NCBI GenBank assembly: GCA_044866695.1
Contig: JBIOUF010000063.1
Location: forward strand, 1-17,039
Direction: 5' to 3'
Length of the DNA: 17,039 bases
Source: JBIOUF01 sp044866695
Lineage (GTDB): Bacteria; Actinomycetota; Actinomycetes; Propionibacteriales; Nocardioidaceae
In this document: piece after piece, positions 14,426 to 17,039 of the stretch
How the letters are laid out: each line of letters opens with the position of its first letter
How positions within the stretch are numbered: position 1 is the stretch's first letter
Notes under the pieces: generated by a model
Told to the model about the DNA's origin: nothing
The model's database searches: none
The model's input: the letters and a program-made list of their open reading frames with translations, nothing else
Translations under genes and position numbers: made by a program

Positions 14426-15496
14426 TCAGAGCCTCGGCTTGATCTGCTCGGCGAAGATGGCTCGGCGCCGCGCGGGCTCCAGGTGGCAGGCGACCAGGTG
14501 GTCAGCACCCGGGCCGGTGGGCTCCAGCGGCGGCCGCTCGGTGCGGGCCAGCCCGGAGGTCTGGTCCTCGTAGGCGCAGCGAGGGTGGAACGGGCAACCG
14601 GGAGGAACGTTGATCAGGCTCGGGGGGGTGCCGGGGATCGGGTTGAGCCGCGCGCTGCGGGCTCTGTCGAAGCGCGGCATGGAGGCCAGCAGCCCCCAGG
14701 TGTACGGGTGCTCGGGCGTCGAGAAGATCTGTTCGGCGCTGGCGTACTCGACGGCCCGGCCGGCGTACATGACCACGATGTCGTCGGCGAGCTCGGCCAC
14801 CACGCCCAGGTCGTGGGTGATGATCACGACCGCGGAGTCGAACTCCCGCTGCAGGTCGCGGATGAGGTCCAGGATCTGCGCCTGCACGGTCACGTCCAGG
14901 GCCGTGGTCGGTTCGTCGGCGATGAGCAGGTCGGGGTCGCACGACAGCGCCATCGCGATCATCGCCCGCTGCCGCATGCCGCCGGAGAACTGGTGGGGGT
15001 AGGCGTCCACCCGTCGGTGCGGCTCGGGGATCCCGACCCGGTCCAGCATCTCGACGGCGTGCTCCCGGGCCTTGGCCTTCGAGACGTCGTTGTGGATGCG
15101 GTAGGCCTCGACGATCTGGTTGCCGACCGTGTAGTAGGGGTGCATCGAGGACAGCGGGTCCTGGAAGATCATCGCCATCCGCTTGCCGCGCAGCCGGCGG
15201 ACGTGGTCGGGGTCCGCGCCGACGAGGTTCTCGCCGTCGAGCAGGATCTCCCCGCTGATGTTCGCGGTGCCGGGCTTGTGCAGGCCCATCACCGCCATGC
15301 TGGTGACGCTCTTGCCGGACCCGGACTCCCCCACGATGCCCAGCGTCCGCCCGCGCTCGACGTGGAAGGACAGGTCGTCGACGGACTTCACCAGGCCGTC
15401 GTCGGTCGGGAAGTGCACCCGGAGGTTGCGGACGTCGAGGAACGGCCCGGCGTCGGGGGCCGGCGCCGCCTCGCGGTCGGTGAGGAAGGCGGTCAC
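14426..15496 (-). CDS. dppD: Oligopeptide/dipeptide ABC transporter ATPase, DppD/OppD type
   Basis: This 356-residue ATPase is the partner of the DppF-type protein. It has Walker A GESGSGKS at 56-63, IFQDPLSSMHP (Q-loop), signature FSGGMRQR, Walker B LLIADEP, D-loop SALD-equivalent TTALD, and switch histidine in ITHDLG. The M-for-Q change in the signature is usual for DppD/OppD. The C-terminal extension has HPYTWGLLASMP and the cysteine motif, but only three cysteines (C301, C307, C337); alanine 317 sits where the third would be by alignment on the following RTE. The GTG start at 15496 lies in the last unit of an 11-bp tandem repeat. It is the only usable start there, because GTG codons in upstream units run into stops after four codons. 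The gene follows the permease directly, where a DppC-type permease would be expected. Confidence 0.92.
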   Translation of the reverse strand: MTAFLTDREAAPAPDAGPFLDVRNLRVHFPTDDGLVKSVDDLSFHVERGRTLGIVGESGSGKSVTSMAVMGLHKPGTANISGEILLDGENLVGADPDHVRRLRGKRMAMIFQDPLSSMHPYYTVGNQIVEAYRIHNDVSKAKAREHAVEMLDRVGIPEPHRRVDAYPHQFSGGMRQRAMIAMALSCDPDLLIADEPTTALDVTVQAQILDLIRDLQREFDSAVVIITHDLGVVAELADDIVVMYAGRAVEYASAEQIFSTPEHPYTWGLLASMPRFDRARSARLNPIPGTPPSLINVPPGCPFHPRCAYEDQTSGLARTERPPLEPTGPGADHLVACHLEPARRRAIFAEQIKPRL

Positions 15497-15544
15497 TGGG
15501 CGCTCACTGGGCGCTCACTGGGCGCTCACTGGGCGCTCACTGGG
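15493..15544. repeat. 11-bp tandem repeat (four full copies and a partial fifth) at the permease/ATPase junction
   Basis: The unit TCACTGGGCGC starts at 15493, 15504, 15515 and 15526; a fifth partial copy (TCACTGGG) starts at 15537 inside the permease stop region. On the minus strand every unit contains GTGA, a start codon overlapping a stop codon. Confidence 0.95.
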
Positions 15545-16550
15545 TCCGCACCCGCGGGTCCACGACGGCGTAGAGCAGGTCGACCACCAGGTTGGCGATG
15601 ACGATGAAGACGCCGGCGATCAGCGTGACGCCGAGGACCTTCGGCAGGTCGTTGGCCACGATCCCGTCGTAGGCGTACTTGCCCATCCCGTTGAGCGAGA
15701 ACGTCTTCTCGGTCAGCACCGCGCCGCCGAGCAGCAGACCGAGGTCGAGACCGAAGATCGTCAGCAGCGGCGTGAGCGCCCCCCGCAGCCCGTGCTTGAC
15801 CACGACGGTGCGCTCTTTGAGCCCCTTCGCCCGCGCGGTGCGGATGTAGTCCTCGTTCATCGTCTCCAGCATCCCGGCCCGGGTCAGCCGGGCGTACTGC
15901 GCGGAGAACAGCAGCGCCAGGGTCAGCCACGGAAGCAGCAGGTCGTAGGCCCAGGCGCCCGGGTTCTCCGTGATCGGCGTGTAGGACCCGCTGGCGGCGA
16001 ACAGCCCCCACTGGTAGTGCAGGATCGCCAGCGCCATCAGGCCGGTCCAGAAGATCGGCATGCTGACCCCGGCCAGCGCGACCGTCATGGCCGCGCGGTC
16101 GAAGAACGACGCTCTTCGCAGCGCCGACAGCACGCCGACGGAGATGCCGAAGACGACCCAGAGGATCGCGGCCCCGAACGCGAGGGAGGCGGTGACCGGG
16201 ATCCGGTCGAGCAGCTCGGGCCAGACCGCCTGACGGGTGATGAAGGAGTAGCCGAAGCATGGCGCCGGGCAGTGCACCGTGGTGGCGCCCATGTCGTAGT
16301 CGGTGCCGGTGACGACGTCCTTGGCCCAGTTGAGGTACTGGACGTAGAACGGGTCGTAGAAGCCGAGCCGCTCCGCGGTGATCTTCACCGTCTCCTCGGT
16401 GGCCGCGCGCCCGACGTACCGGTTCGCCAGCGTCTCCGGCGAGGCGCCGGCCCAGCGCGGCACCAGGTAGAAGATCGAGAACGTGATCACGCTGATCAGC
16501 ACCAGCAGCAGCGCCGCGGCGATGAGCCGGCGGATGATGTAGGTGACCAC
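15537..16550 (-). CDS. dppB: Oligopeptide/dipeptide ABC transporter permease, DppB/OppB type
   Basis: This 337-residue inner-membrane permease forms half of the import channel. The N-terminus (VTYIIRRLIAAALLLVLISVITFSIF, given as residues 2-27) is the typical DppB first helix. A long extracytoplasmic loop (about 31-118) has two close cysteines, C94 and C98. Five further hydrophobic segments follow, near 119-143, 152-175, 203-219, 258-280 and 302-327. The EAA loop that docks the ATPases is at about 235-261 (YIRTARAKGL to GALTP). The GTG start at 16550 is preceded by GGGAG with about 4-5 nt spacing. Its stop TGA overlaps the first GTG of the 11-bp repeat tract. It lies 87 bp after the substrate-binding protein gene, with a strong hairpin between them. 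Confidence 0.93.
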   Translation of the reverse strand: MVTYIIRRLIAAALLLVLISVITFSIFYLVPRWAGASPETLANRYVGRAATEETVKITAERLGFYDPFYVQYLNWAKDVVTGTDYDMGATTVHCPAPCFGYSFITRQAVWPELLDRIPVTASLAFGAAILWVVFGISVGVLSALRRASFFDRAAMTVALAGVSMPIFWTGLMALAILHYQWGLFAASGSYTPITENPGAWAYDLLLPWLTLALLFSAQYARLTRAGMLETMNEDYIRTARAKGLKERTVVVKHGLRGALTPLLTIFGLDLGLLLGGAVLTEKTFSLNGMGKYAYDGIVANDLPKVLGVTLIAGVFIVIANLVVDLLYAVVDPRVRTQ

Positions 16551-16595
16551 GTCTCTCCCGTCCTGTCCGGCGCCCTGCTCGGACGCGGCTTGCGC

Positions 16596-16630
16596 GGACC
16601 GGCCGGAGAGCAGCGCCCCCCGGCCGGTCC
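16596..16630 (-). terminator. Strong GC stem-loop between substrate-binding protein and permease genes
   Basis: GGACCGGCCGG (16596-16606) is perfectly complementary to CCGGCCGGTCC (16620-16630), an 11-bp stem with a 13-nt loop, 7 nt after the stop codon of the binding-protein gene. No T-tract follows. Such hairpins often give partial termination or protect the upstream mRNA, so the binding protein is made in excess of the permease; that role is inferred. Confidence 0.6.
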
Positions 16631-16637
16631 CCGGCGG

Positions 16638-17039
16638 CTACTGCTGGACTCCCAGGGAGATGTAGTCGTACATGCCGTACTGCACGTTGACGAACACGTT
16701 GGTCAGCGCCTCGGAGCGCAGCAGCACGCTCTTGGCGTAGATGCCCGGGTAGATGACGGCCTCCTCCATCACCCGCTTGTCGATCTCGCCCCAGGCGGCC
16801 TCTCGCTTGGCGTCGTCGAGCTCCACGACCGCGGCGTCGAGCATCTTGTCCACCTCGGGGATGCGCACGCTGAGGTTGGACGACCCGCCGGTCTCGCGGA
16901 TCACCCGGGAGTCGACGATCTGGGACAGGAACCCGAAGCCGTCGGCCCAGTCCGCGGCCCAGCCGTTGGTGGCCAGGCCGATGCCGTTCTTCACCACGAA
17001 CGGCGGCAGGCCGGCGTACTGGCTGAAGTAGTCACCGGA
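16638..17039 (-). CDS. Peptide ABC transporter substrate-binding protein, C-terminal part (runs off right edge)
   Basis: The last 133 residues of a family 5 (SBP_bac_5) extracytoplasmic solute-binding protein are present. The stretch reading GWAADWADGFGFLSQIVDSR is the conserved region of these proteins near the C-terminal lobe. EVDKMLDAAVVELDDAKREAAW and the following EIDKRVMEEAVIYPGIY match the family's typical late helix and strand. The frame stays open to the window edge; the signal peptide and N-terminal lobe lie outside. It is the first gene of the visible importer (binding protein, permease, two ATPases) and sets its specificity, most likely di- or oligopeptides. Whether a DppC-type permease lies further upstream cannot be seen. 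Confidence 0.88.
   Translation of the reverse strand, partial: SGDYFSQYAGLPPFVVKNGIGLATNGWAADWADGFGFLSQIVDSRVIRETGGSSNLSVRIPEVDKMLDAAVVELDDAKREAAWGEIDKRVMEEAVIYPGIYAKSVLLRSEALTNVFVNVQYGMYDYISLGVQQ

Noticed and set aside
13267..17039. A nickel or other metal importer rather than a peptide importer
   Set aside because: The ATPases carry the oligopeptide-transporter C-terminal extension and the general Dpp/Opp pattern; specificity cannot be read from the visible C-terminal part of the binding protein, so the broader peptide call is kept.

Overview
The window is high-GC DNA with many GTG starts and several genes that appear leaderless. It also carries an HspR/HAIR-controlled dnaK operon and a class E sortase. 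Together these point to an actinobacterium (Actinomycetota), plausibly near the Nocardioides/Propionibacteriales group; the genus cannot be fixed from sequence alone. Nearly all of it is ordinary chromosomal gene content. I see no transposase, integrase, phage gene, CRISPR array, tRNA or rRNA.

Layout. Positions 1-462 (-) are the N-terminal part of a SpoU/TrmH-family RNA 2'-O-methyltransferase. Next come a DedA-family membrane protein (+) and orotate phosphoribosyltransferase pyrE (+). A class E sortase (-) and a DapC-like PLP aminotransferase (+) start divergently 64 bp apart. A six-to-seven-helix membrane protein with two similar halves (-) follows the aminotransferase convergently.

From 12.3 kb down to 5.3 kb on the minus strand lies the heat-shock block dnaK-grpE-dnaJ-hspR-clpB. 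A HAIR operator (HspR binding site) sits before dnaK and a second one before clpB. dnaK/grpE and dnaJ/hspR each overlap by 4 nt. DnaK, GrpE, DnaJ and ClpB form a disaggregation machine. HspR is expected to repress both transcription units with DnaK as co-repressor, closing a feedback loop. The clpB HAIR also contains the -35 half of a near-perfect SigH/SigR-type promoter, which suggests combined heat and thiol-stress control. The membrane protein gene begins 17 nt after clpB and may be read through from it.

Upstream of dnaK is a single-pass membrane protein of unknown function. From 13.27 kb to the right edge (-) is an oligopeptide/dipeptide ABC importer: the end of a substrate-binding protein, a DppB-type permease, and DppD- and DppF-type ATPases. 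The DppC-type permease normally found between DppB and DppD is absent.

No system that is clearly new is visible. The most unusual signal is in the gaps. There are three families of short intergenic repeats: a 22-bp family flanking pyrE in opposite orientations, a 32-bp array between convergent genes, and a 29-bp inverted/direct cluster beside dnaK. There is also an 11-bp tandem repeat at the permease/ATPase junction that creates a chain of overlapping stop-start (GTGA) sites, and duplicated fragments around dppF. No gene-free stretch exceeds 300 bases; the longest, 12224-12484, holds the dnaK promoter and the 29-bp cluster.
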